Shown piece after piece: positions 25,699-32,941 of a DNA stretch of 42,963 bases (positions are counted from its first letter, which is position 1; every line of letters begins with the position of its first letter). A model generated the notes under the pieces. That model saw nothing but the letters and a program-made list of their open reading frames with translations. It was not told the DNA's origin and did no database searches. The position numbers and the translations under genes are program-made. This DNA is from a virus. The stretch covers positions 1 through 42,963 of IMG/VR virus record IMGVR_UViG_3300009177_001479; one strand, written 5' to 3'.

Positions 25699-26145
25699 AT
25701 GATCAAGATGCTAGTTGCCGCAGCCGCCTTGGCGTTCGCCATGCCAGTGATGGCGGCTCCGGGATCGCCAATGGTGGGCAAGCTGACGGTGGGTATGACG
25801 CGCGCGGAAGTGATGGTGGCATACCCCGACGCCTATAAGGGGCGCACGAGCCCGAGCGTGCTTGGCACCGCAGATGGCGACCAATCCAAGACCTACATGA
25901 GCTATGATGCTCAGGACCGGCTTCTTGAGGCTCGCGTCGTAGGATATCAGGTCGAGTCTATCGAGGCATCTTTGATCGCCAAGTATGGCGAGCCGCGTGT
26001 CGAGGCGAGGACCTTCACCTACCCCGTGCGCGATAGCGCCACGGTGCTCAACTGGCAGAAGGATGGCGTGGCGATCAGCTTGGATAAGCGCCAGAACATC
26101 TACTATCTCACCTACCGCGCGATCGAAGCGGTGGAGGGGCTTTAG
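25699..26145 (+). CDS. Exported BamE-like protein
   Basis: 148-residue protein with a signal peptide: Lys3, a hydrophobic core LVAAAALAFAMPV and an Ala-Xaa-Ala type cleavage site near residue 20. The mature part carries VGKLTVGMTRAEVMVAYPD and later KYGEP, which resembles BamE/OmlA-type small periplasmic domains. AGGAG lies upstream of the ATG at 25699. It is plus-strand cargo next to the terminase gene and lacks TAAATA. It could alter the cell surface or block superinfection, but no family function is sure. An earlier in-frame ATG is antisense to the terminase and unlikely. Confidence 0.75.
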   Translation: MIKMLVAAAALAFAMPVMAAPGSPMVGKLTVGMTRAEVMVAYPDAYKGRTSPSVLGTADGDQSKTYMSYDAQDRLLEARVVGYQVESIEASLIAKYGEPRVEARTFTYPVRDSATVLNWQKDGVAISLDKRQNIYYLTYRAIEAVEGL

Positions 26146-26170
26146 GCTCGATCCAATGGAGGCATTCGCA

Positions 26171-26356
26171 ATGAGCTACCACAATCGCATCCGCCGCTAT
26201 GGGCAGGGTTCCACCCGGACGGTCCCCGCGCTGCTCAGCCCCGAAGATGTCGCCGCGATCTTCGAGGCCAACTTCGACAAGGTTGATCAGGTTGGCGATG
26301 GCCTGTGGCCGTCACGCTCTCAGCACGACGGCCACAAGGCTCCCGACGATCGTTGA
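26171..26356 (+). CDS. Small basic protein, 61 residues
   Basis: 61-residue hydrophilic protein (MSYHNRIRRYGQGSTRTVPAL...), with an LLSPEDVAAIFEANFDKVD segment that looks like a short helical repeat. GGAGG stands 8 bases before the ATG at 26171, a strong ribosome site, making it more likely than the ATG five codons earlier. It probably forms an operon with the exported protein. The function is unknown. Confidence 0.62.
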   Translation: MSYHNRIRRYGQGSTRTVPALLSPEDVAAIFEANFDKVDQVGDGLWPSRSQHDGHKAPDDR

Positions 26357-26368
26357 AACGGCTAGCCG

Positions 26369-26875
26369 TTACTCAGCGCTGGTGGGCTCAGTCGCCTTCG
26401 ACACTGCCTTCCGGGGCTTGCGAGCCTTCTTAGGCGGCTCAGCCGGGGCCTCCGGCTCTGGCGCGACAGGGGCAGCTTCCTTGGGCTTGCGCCCCAACCC
26501 GATCGTCTTGGCAAGCTCGCTGCGCCGTGCTGCATAGCCGGGAGCCACCATCGGGTAATCGGCTTTGAGGCCGAAGGCTTCGCGGTAGCTCTCAGGGGTG
26601 TAGCCGTGAAGGGTGATGTGCCGCTTGAGCGTTGAGTATGGCTTGCCGTCGATCATCGAGATGATCTTCGCGGGATCGGAGAGGCTCTTCCGGGCGGTCA
26701 CTTTCCCTTCCATGGGGAACGGGACCTCCGGCCCGCTCGCCGCCTCTTTGCCAAGCTGCGCGAGAGCTTCATGAACGCCTTTGATGAGATCAGGGAGGCT
26801 AGCGGTTTCAACGCTATTATGAGAGACATGAGCAGTAATGATTTCAGCCGTGAGGGCCTTGAGATCGACGGACAC
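26369..26875 (-). CDS. MucR/Ros family regulator with a degenerate zinc finger
   Basis: 168-residue protein. The N-terminal LTAEIITAHVSHNSV, DLIKGVHEALAQLG, the KRHITLHGYTPESYREAFGL region and YPMVAPGYAARRSELAKTIGLGRK are clear MucR/Ros signatures. This family represses or activates genes in alphaproteobacteria by binding AT-rich DNA. The usual cysteine of the CLEDG motif is replaced (SMIDG), so the finger probably lacks normal zinc binding; some Mesorhizobium Ros homologues fold without zinc. The C-terminus is a Pro/Ala/Lys-rich tail. The GTG at 26875 is chosen because GGAG lies 7 bases upstream. Confidence 0.88.
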   Translation of the reverse strand: MSVDLKALTAEIITAHVSHNSVETASLPDLIKGVHEALAQLGKEAASGPEVPFPMEGKVTARKSLSDPAKIISMIDGKPYSTLKRHITLHGYTPESYREAFGLKADYPMVAPGYAARRSELAKTIGLGRKPKEAAPVAPEPEAPAEPPKKARKPRKAVSKATEPTSAE

Positions 26876-26925
26876 TATTTTCTCCACTTGCGACAGTCGC
26901 GATCTAGGCGGTGAGTGGAAATAGC

Positions 26926-27999
26926 TCAACCCGCGCCGGGAGTAATCGCATTCCAAAGAGTGGTTCGCCCCTCGCGACAAAGTTTGTCCCTCACCGTTGC
27001 GGACAATGCCGCATCGGCACGCATTCGGTCCCTAATGCGCAAGAAGTATTTTGATCTCTCCTGAACAAGCAGTGCGAAAGCTCGCTGGAGCGCCGCGTCC
27101 TGTTCAGGGTCGTCGGTCGCGGCGGGGGCTCTGAACTCCGGGAGTGGCTTGGCGAAGTGGCTGGGCCCTTGCTGAGGCTGAGCGGCATCATACCAAGCGG
27201 CATGGTCGGCGCTTTGCGCACGATACCGTTCTCCGTCGCGGCGCTTCAAGGCGACTGAGATTGCCCTGTCGATGGCTTTGGACTCCCGGTAAAACGCTTC
27301 CCGTTGTTCAGCCAAAGCGTCTTTCCCGACTTTCGCGGTTACCTGTGCTTGCTCGACGAATGAGTTCACATCGCTGATGGCCTTCCCGATGCCCGCCAAA
27401 GCATCGGAAAGGTTGAACGGCTTGGACTTGACGGCACTCTGGGGCGGGGGGTTCAGCTTCAGTTCGCTGCTCCGCATAATCTTCGCGACTGCGGCTTGAG
27501 CATCGGCGAATATGTCCTGTGCCGGAATGCGGATAACAGCGAAGCCTTGCCCATGAAAATAATTATCACGGCCCAAGTCTCTCTTCACCGAATGCTCTGA
27601 AGAGTGGTAAGTTTTGCCGTCCACCTCAACAATGATCTTGTCGTTGATCAGGAAATCGACCCGGTAGGGCTTCATCGGCACTTGGAGCCGCAGCTTCAAA
27701 ATTCGAGATTGTAGCGTGCCGTCATGCGGCGTGAGGCCGTATGACTCGACGAAGGCATGAAGCAGTTCGATTTCGGGTGGGGAGTCGCAGAGATCGTCAA
27801 AGAGGTCTAGCCAGTTAGGGTTGGCAGTGGTGACTGTCTGCCAGTCAGTCTCGGGAGTCAGCCCTAACAACGCTTGCTGCGTGGCAAGGTTGGCGCGCTG
27901 AACTGCCTCGCCCCGAGCGATCAGAACCTTGAAAATCTTTCCGATCGGCAACGCATTTTCTCCGAACAAAGAAGGCATCGTGTGTCGCCGCGCCTCCAT
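26926..27999 (-). CDS. DUF559-type endonuclease-like protein
   Basis: 357-residue protein. Residues about 100-180 form a Vsr-like PD-(D/E)XK core of the DUF559 kind: YRVDFLINDKIIVEVDGKTYH, then RDNYFHGQGFAVIRIPAQDIF. The likely catalytic Asp and Glu lie in VDFL and VEVDG. The N-terminal 95 residues and the long helical C-terminus are unrecognised. The start is taken at the first ATG; the ATG at 27978 (MPSLFG) is an alternative, and neither has a convincing ribosome site. It may act in DNA repair, packaging-related cleavage or defence; context does not decide. Confidence 0.78.
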   Translation of the reverse strand: MEARRHTMPSLFGENALPIGKIFKVLIARGEAVQRANLATQQALLGLTPETDWQTVTTANPNWLDLFDDLCDSPPEIELLHAFVESYGLTPHDGTLQSRILKLRLQVPMKPYRVDFLINDKIIVEVDGKTYHSSEHSVKRDLGRDNYFHGQGFAVIRIPAQDIFADAQAAVAKIMRSSELKLNPPPQSAVKSKPFNLSDALAGIGKAISDVNSFVEQAQVTAKVGKDALAEQREAFYRESKAIDRAISVALKRRDGERYRAQSADHAAWYDAAQPQQGPSHFAKPLPEFRAPAATDDPEQDAALQRAFALLVQERSKYFLRIRDRMRADAALSATVRDKLCREGRTTLWNAITPGAG

Positions 28000-28053
28000 A
28001 GCGGCTTTAGTGGATCAAGGCTTAATCTGATCTCAACGACCCGCCATCGCCTG

Positions 28054-28284
28054 TCATTGGTTTTCGCCATTCTCGTGGACATCGGTGAAGAGGCACTTGC
28101 TCCGCTCGATCGAGAATAGCCAGACGCGCTGGCGCTCACCGCGTGCATTCACGAGATCAAAGCGCGACTGACCGACGCCATAGAGAATACGCCCGCCGTG
28201 CCGAAGGCTGCGGACGCGAAGCTGATCGGAGATTTCGTAAAGCCCCTCATACCCCGCCACCGGGAACCATATTTCAGTAGTCAT
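28054..28284 (-). CDS. NUMOD4-domain protein without a nuclease domain
   Basis: 76-residue protein whose N-terminal half reads WFPVAGYEGLYEISDQLRVRSL, the NUMOD4 DNA-binding motif usually fused to HNH homing endonucleases. No HNH residues follow, so it is a stand-alone NUMOD4 or the remnant of a homing endonuclease. TAAATA stands 4 bases before the ATG, so it belongs to the late regulon. The role is unknown; a DNA-binding accessory protein is plausible. Confidence 0.75.
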   Translation of the reverse strand: MTTEIWFPVAGYEGLYEISDQLRVRSLRHGGRILYGVGQSRFDLVNARGERQRVWLFSIERSKCLFTDVHENGENQ

Positions 28285-28288
28285 GAGG

Positions 28289-28294
28289 TATTTA
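28289..28294 (-). promoter_or_regulatory. TAAATA late element of the NUMOD4 gene
   Basis: TAAATA, then CCTC, then ATG. It borders an AGGTAGAATGG repeat. Confidence 0.7.
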
Positions 28295-28429
28295 GGTAGA
28301 ATGGTGCTTTTCAGCGCCTTACAGGCCCATCAACTCATTTCTGCCGGGTAATATACACGCGAAGGTAGAACGGCGGATCTCTGCGGGTTTCAGAAAGCGT
28401 GTTTTTGGCAGATTTCTGCCGTTCTACCT
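28294..28429. repeat. AGGTAGAAYGG repeats and a 12-bp inverted repeat
   Basis: AGGTAGAATGG (28294-28304) and AGGTAGAACGGC (28363-28374) are direct copies, and GCCGTTCTACCT (28418-28429) is the exact inverted copy of the second. The 12-bp inverted arms are 43 bases apart, and the interior carries a further weaker pairing (GATCT/AGAT). The region lies 0.9 kb from the small serine recombinase and in the gap between divergent genes; it may be an operator or a recombination site. Confidence 0.6.
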
Positions 28430-28506
28430 ACTTTGAGCGTTTTGAAAGGTCGTTTTAAGAGAACGCCGTCATAGAAGCTTCGTCCCATGACCGATTGCAC
28501 CGACCG

Positions 28507-29187
28507 ATGAGTTTCCCGAAGGCGGCTTACACGGCATTCCTCTTCCTGATCGGCCTGATTGCATTCTTGAGTGCTGTGGTGGTCCGAGGCTGGTTAAGTG
28601 CGCCATTCACCGTCGTGGCTTGGGGTGTAGCCTACTTGGTTGAGAACTCCGTTCGCCGAGGCGAGGTGGATGATTGGAAGGGCTACTTGGGGCTTCCGAT
28701 ATTCTGCTTTGTCCTTTTCGCTCTTGGCCTTCCTTCGGTGATCAAACGGGAGGAAACGCAGGACGAGCACATCGTCTCCTTCGATAAGCTCCGGGTATCA
28801 CAGGGAGTCCTCAAGAAGGGCGTGTCGGGTGACATGACCCTCATCAGAGATAACAAGCCGAGCTTGTCATTGCTCTGTGGCGATAACGCCGGGAAGGGAT
28901 CGCACCAGACCTGTATCCGGGATGGCTTGTCACAGGCTTTCGGGAAGCGAGTGACTGTCTACCACGAGCCCGAGTTCAAGAGGGTGGTGCCGCGTGCGAT
29001 CATCTATGAAGTTCGCTACAATGGGCAGCGTCTGATTAGCTATGATAGGATCGTGAAGAACCACATCTATCGCCGGAAAAGAAGGGCGGAGTCGGAGCAC
29101 GATTTGACGATTATGCTCTTTGTTTCGACGATCTGCGGAATGATTTACGTGGCACTTCGACGGCGAGAGCAGCTTCGGAGTCAGTAG
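28507..29187 (+). CDS. Polytopic membrane protein of unknown function
   Basis: 226-residue protein with three hydrophobic helices near the N-terminus (about 7-27, 30-48, 62-80), a soluble loop (about 85-195) containing KLRVSQGVLKKGVSGDM and YHEPEFKRVVPRAIIYEVRYNG, and a C-terminal hydrophobic helix (about 200-217). The ATG at 28507 overlaps the TGA of a seven-codon frame starting at 28487, which may be a leader peptide. No family was recognised. It is plus-strand cargo next to the recombinase and lacks TAAATA. Confidence 0.65.
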   Translation: MSFPKAAYTAFLFLIGLIAFLSAVVVRGWLSAPFTVVAWGVAYLVENSVRRGEVDDWKGYLGLPIFCFVLFALGLPSVIKREETQDEHIVSFDKLRVSQGVLKKGVSGDMTLIRDNKPSLSLLCGDNAGKGSHQTCIRDGLSQAFGKRVTVYHEPEFKRVVPRAIIYEVRYNGQRLISYDRIVKNHIYRRKRRAESEHDLTIMLFVSTICGMIYVALRRREQLRSQ

Positions 29188-29284
29188 ATCGACCTTGGGT
29201 CGCACCTTTGAAAAACGGTTTAGAACCGAGCCGGAGAATGGCCGGTTGCCTCGATTTTCCGAAAGGGGGGTGACGGGGGTGGGG

Positions 29285-29971
29285 CTAGGTCGATCGTCCC
29301 GGTTCGATCCTCGCCAGCAAGTTGCTCACCGACTTTGCGTGCCACCGTCCACCACGGGGCGTGCGGATGGTCCGCTCGTTCAACGCGGTGGCGATCCCGT
29401 TCAGGCTCGTAGTGCCGGTCGCGCGAATGGCGGCGATCACGGTCACGAGATCGTGGGCATGAGCGTTGGCTTTCGCGGTGATGGTGGAGAGTGCGGCCTG
29501 ATTGCCCTTCTGAGCCCTTCTCAGCGCTGCGGCACCGTTGGGGTTGCCGAGCTTCGCCCCGCGCGCCTTAGCGGCTCGTAGGGCTTCCTTGGTCCGTGTG
29601 GAGGTGGCCTCACGCTCTTGCTGAGCGATCAGGGCCATGATGCCGATGGTGAGGCTGTTCGCATCCGGCATATCGGCTGCGACGAACTCGGTGCCGCTGT
29701 CCTTGAGTGTCATGAGGAACGCGGCATTTCTGCTCAATCTGTCCAGCTTTGCAATCACGAGTGTCGCGCCGGTCACCTTCGCATGATGAAGTGCTCGCGT
29801 AAGCTCGGGGCGGGCGTTGTTCTTGCCGCTCTCGATCTCTGTGTATTCGGCAAGCATGTCGCACCCGCGTGCCGCGCAAAAATTCTCGATCGCGTGGCGT
29901 TGAGCTTCAAGCCCAAGACCCGATCGACCTTGTTGCGACGTTGAGACACGGTAGTAGTGGATGGTTCTCAT
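29285..29971 (-). CDS. Small serine recombinase (resolvase/invertase)
   Basis: 228-residue recombinase. The N-terminal catalytic domain begins RTIHYYRVSTSQQG with Ser10 as nucleophile and includes KLDRLSRN with the conserved Arg. The long E helix region follows EREATSTRTKEALRAAKARG. The C-terminal DNA-binding part ends with SLNGIATALNERTIRTPRGG and WHAKSVSNLLARI. It is larger than classic Tn3 resolvases but of that family. It starts at the ATG overlapping the previous stop (ATGA). It may resolve dimers, invert a segment or mobilise a nearby element; the repeat at 28294-28429 is a possible target. Confidence 0.92.
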   Translation of the reverse strand: MRTIHYYRVSTSQQGRSGLGLEAQRHAIENFCAARGCDMLAEYTEIESGKNNARPELTRALHHAKVTGATLVIAKLDRLSRNAAFLMTLKDSGTEFVAADMPDANSLTIGIMALIAQQEREATSTRTKEALRAAKARGAKLGNPNGAAALRRAQKGNQAALSTITAKANAHAHDLVTVIAAIRATGTTSLNGIATALNERTIRTPRGGRWHAKSVSNLLARIEPGRST

Positions 29972-30159
29972 ATCCAACCATCCACGATTTGCTTGATCGC
30001 ACTCTTCTTGGTCGCAAAGCGTTGAAGCGGTTCTGCCCCCTCATATAGCTGCCACGGTAAATGCGGCATCGCGTCATCGCGCATAAGCACAAAGTATCGC
30101 TGATCGCAGTTGATCTCGTAGAAGCCCCACCGGCCTGCGATCATGTAAGGAAGCGCCAC
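29968..30159 (-). CDS. Small protein upstream of the recombinase
   Basis: 63-residue protein (MIAGRWGFYEINCDQRYFVL..., then YEGAEPLQRFATKKSAIKQIVDGW). It appears to be a compact alpha/beta protein that may be a regulatory or accessory subunit. Its stop overlaps the recombinase start by four bases (ATGA), indicating coupled translation. The start is a GTG at 30159; the ATG at 30144 is the alternative. No ribosome site is clear. The family is unknown. Confidence 0.6.
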   Translation of the reverse strand: MALPYMIAGRWGFYEINCDQRYFVLMRDDAMPHLPWQLYEGAEPLQRFATKKSAIKQIVDGWI

Positions 30160-30242
30160 AAGGCACGCGATACCACGTTGAATAAAACGGCGCTACATCC
30201 GTTAGGCAGTCTTACAAACTTTCCGAACTGTGCGTTTCGGAC

Positions 30243-30743
30243 TCAGAATTGATCAGCATCCGGGGGCAAGATGTAAGCCACCGCCTGCCGAATATCGATT
30301 TGCTGCCGATCGGAGAGGTTGCGGTTCATCGTCCGGGCATATCGATCCAAGACCGCCACCTTGAGCTTCGAGCGCTCGACGGGTTCGTTCTCATTCCACG
30401 CCACCTGAAACATGCGTTCGAACAGCGTGCTTGCCCCCATCTCCTGAGCGCGGGTGAGACGGGCACGGAACACATCGTCATCAATGGCGCGCTGGTAGAC
30501 GCTGCCGGAGGCGATCCCGAGTTCCTCGCATACCGCGACGATGAGATCGCCGCTGGCGACGCGCACAAGGATCAGTTCGAGGTGCGCTTCCGTGACCTTG
30601 CGGTTGCAAATCGCGGGGGTGAGCGTCGCCTTAGCCATCTCGCTGATCAGTTTGCGAGCGTTAGGCTGTCCAGCGCTCTGTGCAAGGGTCTTTTTGGCCT
30701 TGGGAGTGAGCGGGACAGGCGCGGAAGGGTTCTTGCGGGGCAT
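30243..30743 (-). CDS. Terminase small subunit
   Basis: 166-residue protein. The N-terminus is a basic linker (about 1-50). A helix-turn-helix DNA-binding section follows (about 52-100: ELILVRVASGDLIVAVCEELGIASGSVYQRA), then an oligomerisation helix (about 105-150). It resembles the helix-turn-helix small terminases that recognise the packaging site and feed DNA to the large subunit. TAAATA stands 5 bases before the ATG. It is separated from the large subunit by about 4.6 kb of unrelated genes. Confidence 0.8.
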   Translation of the reverse strand: MPRKNPSAPVPLTPKAKKTLAQSAGQPNARKLISEMAKATLTPAICNRKVTEAHLELILVRVASGDLIVAVCEELGIASGSVYQRAIDDDVFRARLTRAQEMGASTLFERMFQVAWNENEPVERSKLKVAVLDRYARTMNRNLSDRQQIDIRQAVAYILPPDADQF

Positions 30744-30748
30744 GGTCT

Positions 30749-30754
30749 TATTTA
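30749..30754 (-). promoter_or_regulatory. TAAATA late element of the small terminase gene
   Basis: TAAATA, then AGACC, then ATG. Confidence 0.72.
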
Positions 30755-30815
30755 GCGGACGGTGCCCTCAGAGCGTCAGTGCTGAGATCAGTTGATTTTC
30801 TGCGGCTTTCCAGCT

Positions 30816-31006
30816 TCAAACCGTCGATTTACCCGGATTAAGGCCGCGAATTTGGGCCATCCTGCGTCCAACGTCTTTGATCGACTGCTTCCCGAGCGCC
30901 ACCATAAGCACTCCGGGGTGCTTCTCGACAATCTCAGCTATCGATTGGCTGCCATCGACGCCAATAAGGGATGGGGCAGGTATGGTGGCGGGGCAAAGTC
31001 GGGCAT
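30816..31006 (-). pseudogene. Frameshifted or unusually started small gene before the small terminase
   Basis: TAAATA (31017-31012) and GAGAT precede an ATG at 31006 that opens only 22 codons. Another frame, offset by one base, is open from near 31000 to a stop at 30816 and has protein-like composition (VDGSQSIAEIVEKHPGVL, then DVGRRMAQIRGLNPGKSTV), but it has no ATG, GTG or TTG at a suitable place. A -1 frameshift, a sequencing error, or an ATT start near 30965 would explain this. The product and function are unknown. Confidence 0.4.
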
Positions 31007-31011
31007 ATCTC

Positions 31012-31017
31012 TATTTA
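31012..31017 (-). promoter_or_regulatory. TAAATA late element before the frameshifted small gene
   Basis: TAAATA, then GAGAT, then ATG. The element follows the same rule although the reading frame is short. Confidence 0.62.
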
Positions 31018-31104
31018 GGAGCTTGAGGCACCTTAACAGCAGTCTTCCGATGTGTTCAACAGTCAGGTAGAGTGCGATATTTCGAGTGACAAAGAGAGTA
31101 TAAG

Positions 31105-31272
31105 ATGATTCCTGAACAAGATTATACACCTGCAATGCGAAGGCTCCTCGACATCATAAATGATGGGCAGGGAGAAGCACCATTCAACCTTGACGGCTTT
31201 GAAGATAAGCATGGCAAGCTTCACCTTGTGATGACACCCAACCCAAAGTTTGAGAAAGAGGATGACGAATAG
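31105..31272 (+). CDS. Small acidic protein, 55 residues
   Basis: Short gene with MIPEQDYTPAMRRLLDIIND at the N-terminus and PNPKFEKEDDE at the C-terminus. A GAGAG sequence lies about 9 bases before the ATG. It opens the plus-strand run of accessory genes; the gap to the next gene is only 20 bases, so an operon is likely. The divergent TAAATA element at 31012-31017 reads the other way. No family was recognised. Confidence 0.55.
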   Translation: MIPEQDYTPAMRRLLDIINDGQGEAPFNLDGFEDKHGKLHLVMTPNPKFEKEDDE

Positions 31273-31292
31273 TCACCCGAGCGTGAGGTTAA

Positions 31293-31487
31293 ATGACATA
31301 CTACATCGAGTGGAAGCTGCCGAACGGTCACACAGAGCAGGAGACATTTGCCGATTTGGGCGACGCAAAGATCGAGGCCACTTATCGAGCTAACAAATTC
31401 GCGATAGAACACGGCAGTTGTGAGATACTGATCACCGATGAAACCGGTCAAGCTCACCTTATCCAAACCAATTCTTACCACGGCTAG
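31293..31487 (+). CDS. Small protein, 64 residues
   Basis: 64-residue alpha/beta protein with MTYYIEWKLPNGHTEQETFA and EILITDETGQ sections. GAGG lies 6 bases before the ATG. It is the second gene of the accessory operon, 8 bases upstream of the next gene. It looks like a small soluble protein without a known family; an antitoxin-like or adaptor role is possible but not shown. Confidence 0.6.
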   Translation: MTYYIEWKLPNGHTEQETFADLGDAKIEATYRANKFAIEHGSCEILITDETGQAHLIQTNSYHG

Positions 31488-31495
31488 CTTGAAGC

Positions 31496-32266
31496 ATGGC
31501 TAAGAAGATCGGTAAGAGCAAAAAGCGTGACGATTACGTTTACGGCATCGTGAACGTCACCGATGGCTTTGTGGATATCCGGTATGATGAGCAGTCGGGC
31601 AAGATCGAGCTTGTCGGCGCGGAACCCGGCTCCACGAAGGTCGAGCGGAGCTACAAGCGTGAAGGTGGAAAGGGCGATAAGGTAGTCGCTTCCGTTCCTC
31701 ATGATCCGGGTGCTCCCTTTGATCCCGATGATGCCTTGAAGAGCTTTGAGAATGTCGTGATCATGGACACGAATAAGCGGACCATCGCTGGTAAGGATTG
31801 CGCTGTCTGCTTCTCTTACAATATTCCGGTTAAGCTCACTGAGCATGAGGGCGGCATACCCTATGGCCCTCTCGCAGCCTACTTCATCGTTGGCATTAAG
31901 AAAGGCGTGAACCCCGAGCGGATTGGCTGGCACTTAACTCTCTCGAACAGCATAAGCTCAGAGTATAACCCTCGCGTTCATGGGCGCTTGGCCGTCGTCA
32001 CTGACAGTGAGTTAGGCTTACACCCGGACATCAACCGACAAAGGGTTCCTTACTACGCCGATCATACGCTGCCTGAGTGGGCGAAGCTCGTCTACGCATC
32101 TGACAAGGAGACCGACACGCTTGGTGGCGAGATCATCAAAGCTTGCCATAAGGGCGCGACATTGGTGATTGAAGAAATGCGGAAACGAGCAAATCCGTTC
32201 GACAACCTTGCGGATGGTGATGATAACTTCGAAGGCTACAAACAGATATTTTTCTCGACGCAATAA
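31496..32266 (+). CDS. Unknown protein of the accessory operon, 256 residues
   Basis: 256-residue soluble protein with a basic N-terminus (MAKKIGKSKKRDDY) and a body of mixed alpha/beta. Segments such as NVVIMDTNKRTIAGKDCAVCFSYN and RLAVVTDSELGLHPDIN carry Asp residues in strand-like positions that could suit an RNase H-like nuclease fold, but this is a guess. It lies 8 bases after the 64-residue gene and 15 bases before the HEPN-like gene, so it is likely co-transcribed. I do not recognise the family. Confidence 0.65.
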   Translation: MAKKIGKSKKRDDYVYGIVNVTDGFVDIRYDEQSGKIELVGAEPGSTKVERSYKREGGKGDKVVASVPHDPGAPFDPDDALKSFENVVIMDTNKRTIAGKDCAVCFSYNIPVKLTEHEGGIPYGPLAAYFIVGIKKGVNPERIGWHLTLSNSISSEYNPRVHGRLAVVTDSELGLHPDINRQRVPYYADHTLPEWAKLVYASDKETDTLGGEIIKACHKGATLVIEEMRKRANPFDNLADGDDNFEGYKQIFFSTQ

Positions 32267-32281
32267 AGCTCTGGGATCGAT

Positions 32282-32941
32282 ATGGCGAACGACGTAACTG
32301 ACGCAGCCGACGAAGAACCCGGCTACTACAGCTTATCGGAGGAACACTTCCACCTTCTTCCCAAAGAGCTTCGCAGCCAGTTTGAAGCCATGGCAGCGGA
32401 TGGGCGAACCATCTTGGACTCTGTCGAAAAGGAGTTGGATCGTCTCACCAAGATATCCACATCGATGGCGACCCTTGCCTCTTTGCGTTATATCTATGAT
32501 CGCCTTTCGAAGCATCAGTTTTCGCCAGACGAAGAATGGATGCTAGAACTTGACATGCTCACGACGGCGTTCCTTGTGACTTACGTTCGCCTTCATCAAG
32601 GCAAAGCAGGTAGCGGCTTTGATCGTAGCCACCTTCCCGAGCATCTACGCGCAAAGCATGATGAAGTTCTTGAGCTTAGGAATAAACGGTTTGCGCATAC
32701 CGACTTCCATCCATCTGTCCGCAATATGATGGAAATCAGCTTCAAGGACGGGGTGTTCATAGCTGCGCCGAGCCTAAGCCTTGGATATTTTGTCGGCGGT
32801 GCGACTGAGTGGAAGGAACTGGTCGAGTCAGTCGAGGCCATCTACTATGATCAAAAAGAGAAGCTGATGGCGCGCCTTACCCATAAGACCGCATATCAAT
32901 GGAAGCTTATTGAGGGACCGCCCCCCGATGACGCCGGTTAG
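32282..32941 (+). CDS. HEPN-like protein
   Basis: 219-residue mainly helical protein. The region ELRNKRFAHTD contains Arg133 and His139 with Asn next to the Arg, the RX4-6H motif of HEPN ribonucleases. Proteins with this motif act as RNA-cleaving toxins or defence effectors; others are inactive helical scaffolds. The protein starts MANDVTDAADEEPG with an acidic N-terminus. It overlaps the following gene by 14 bases, so the two are probably coupled. The direct target is unknown. Confidence 0.65.
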   Translation: MANDVTDAADEEPGYYSLSEEHFHLLPKELRSQFEAMAADGRTILDSVEKELDRLTKISTSMATLASLRYIYDRLSKHQFSPDEEWMLELDMLTTAFLVTYVRLHQGKAGSGFDRSHLPEHLRAKHDEVLELRNKRFAHTDFHPSVRNMMEISFKDGVFIAAPSLSLGYFVGGATEWKELVESVEAIYYDQKEKLMARLTHKTAYQWKLIEGPPPDDAG

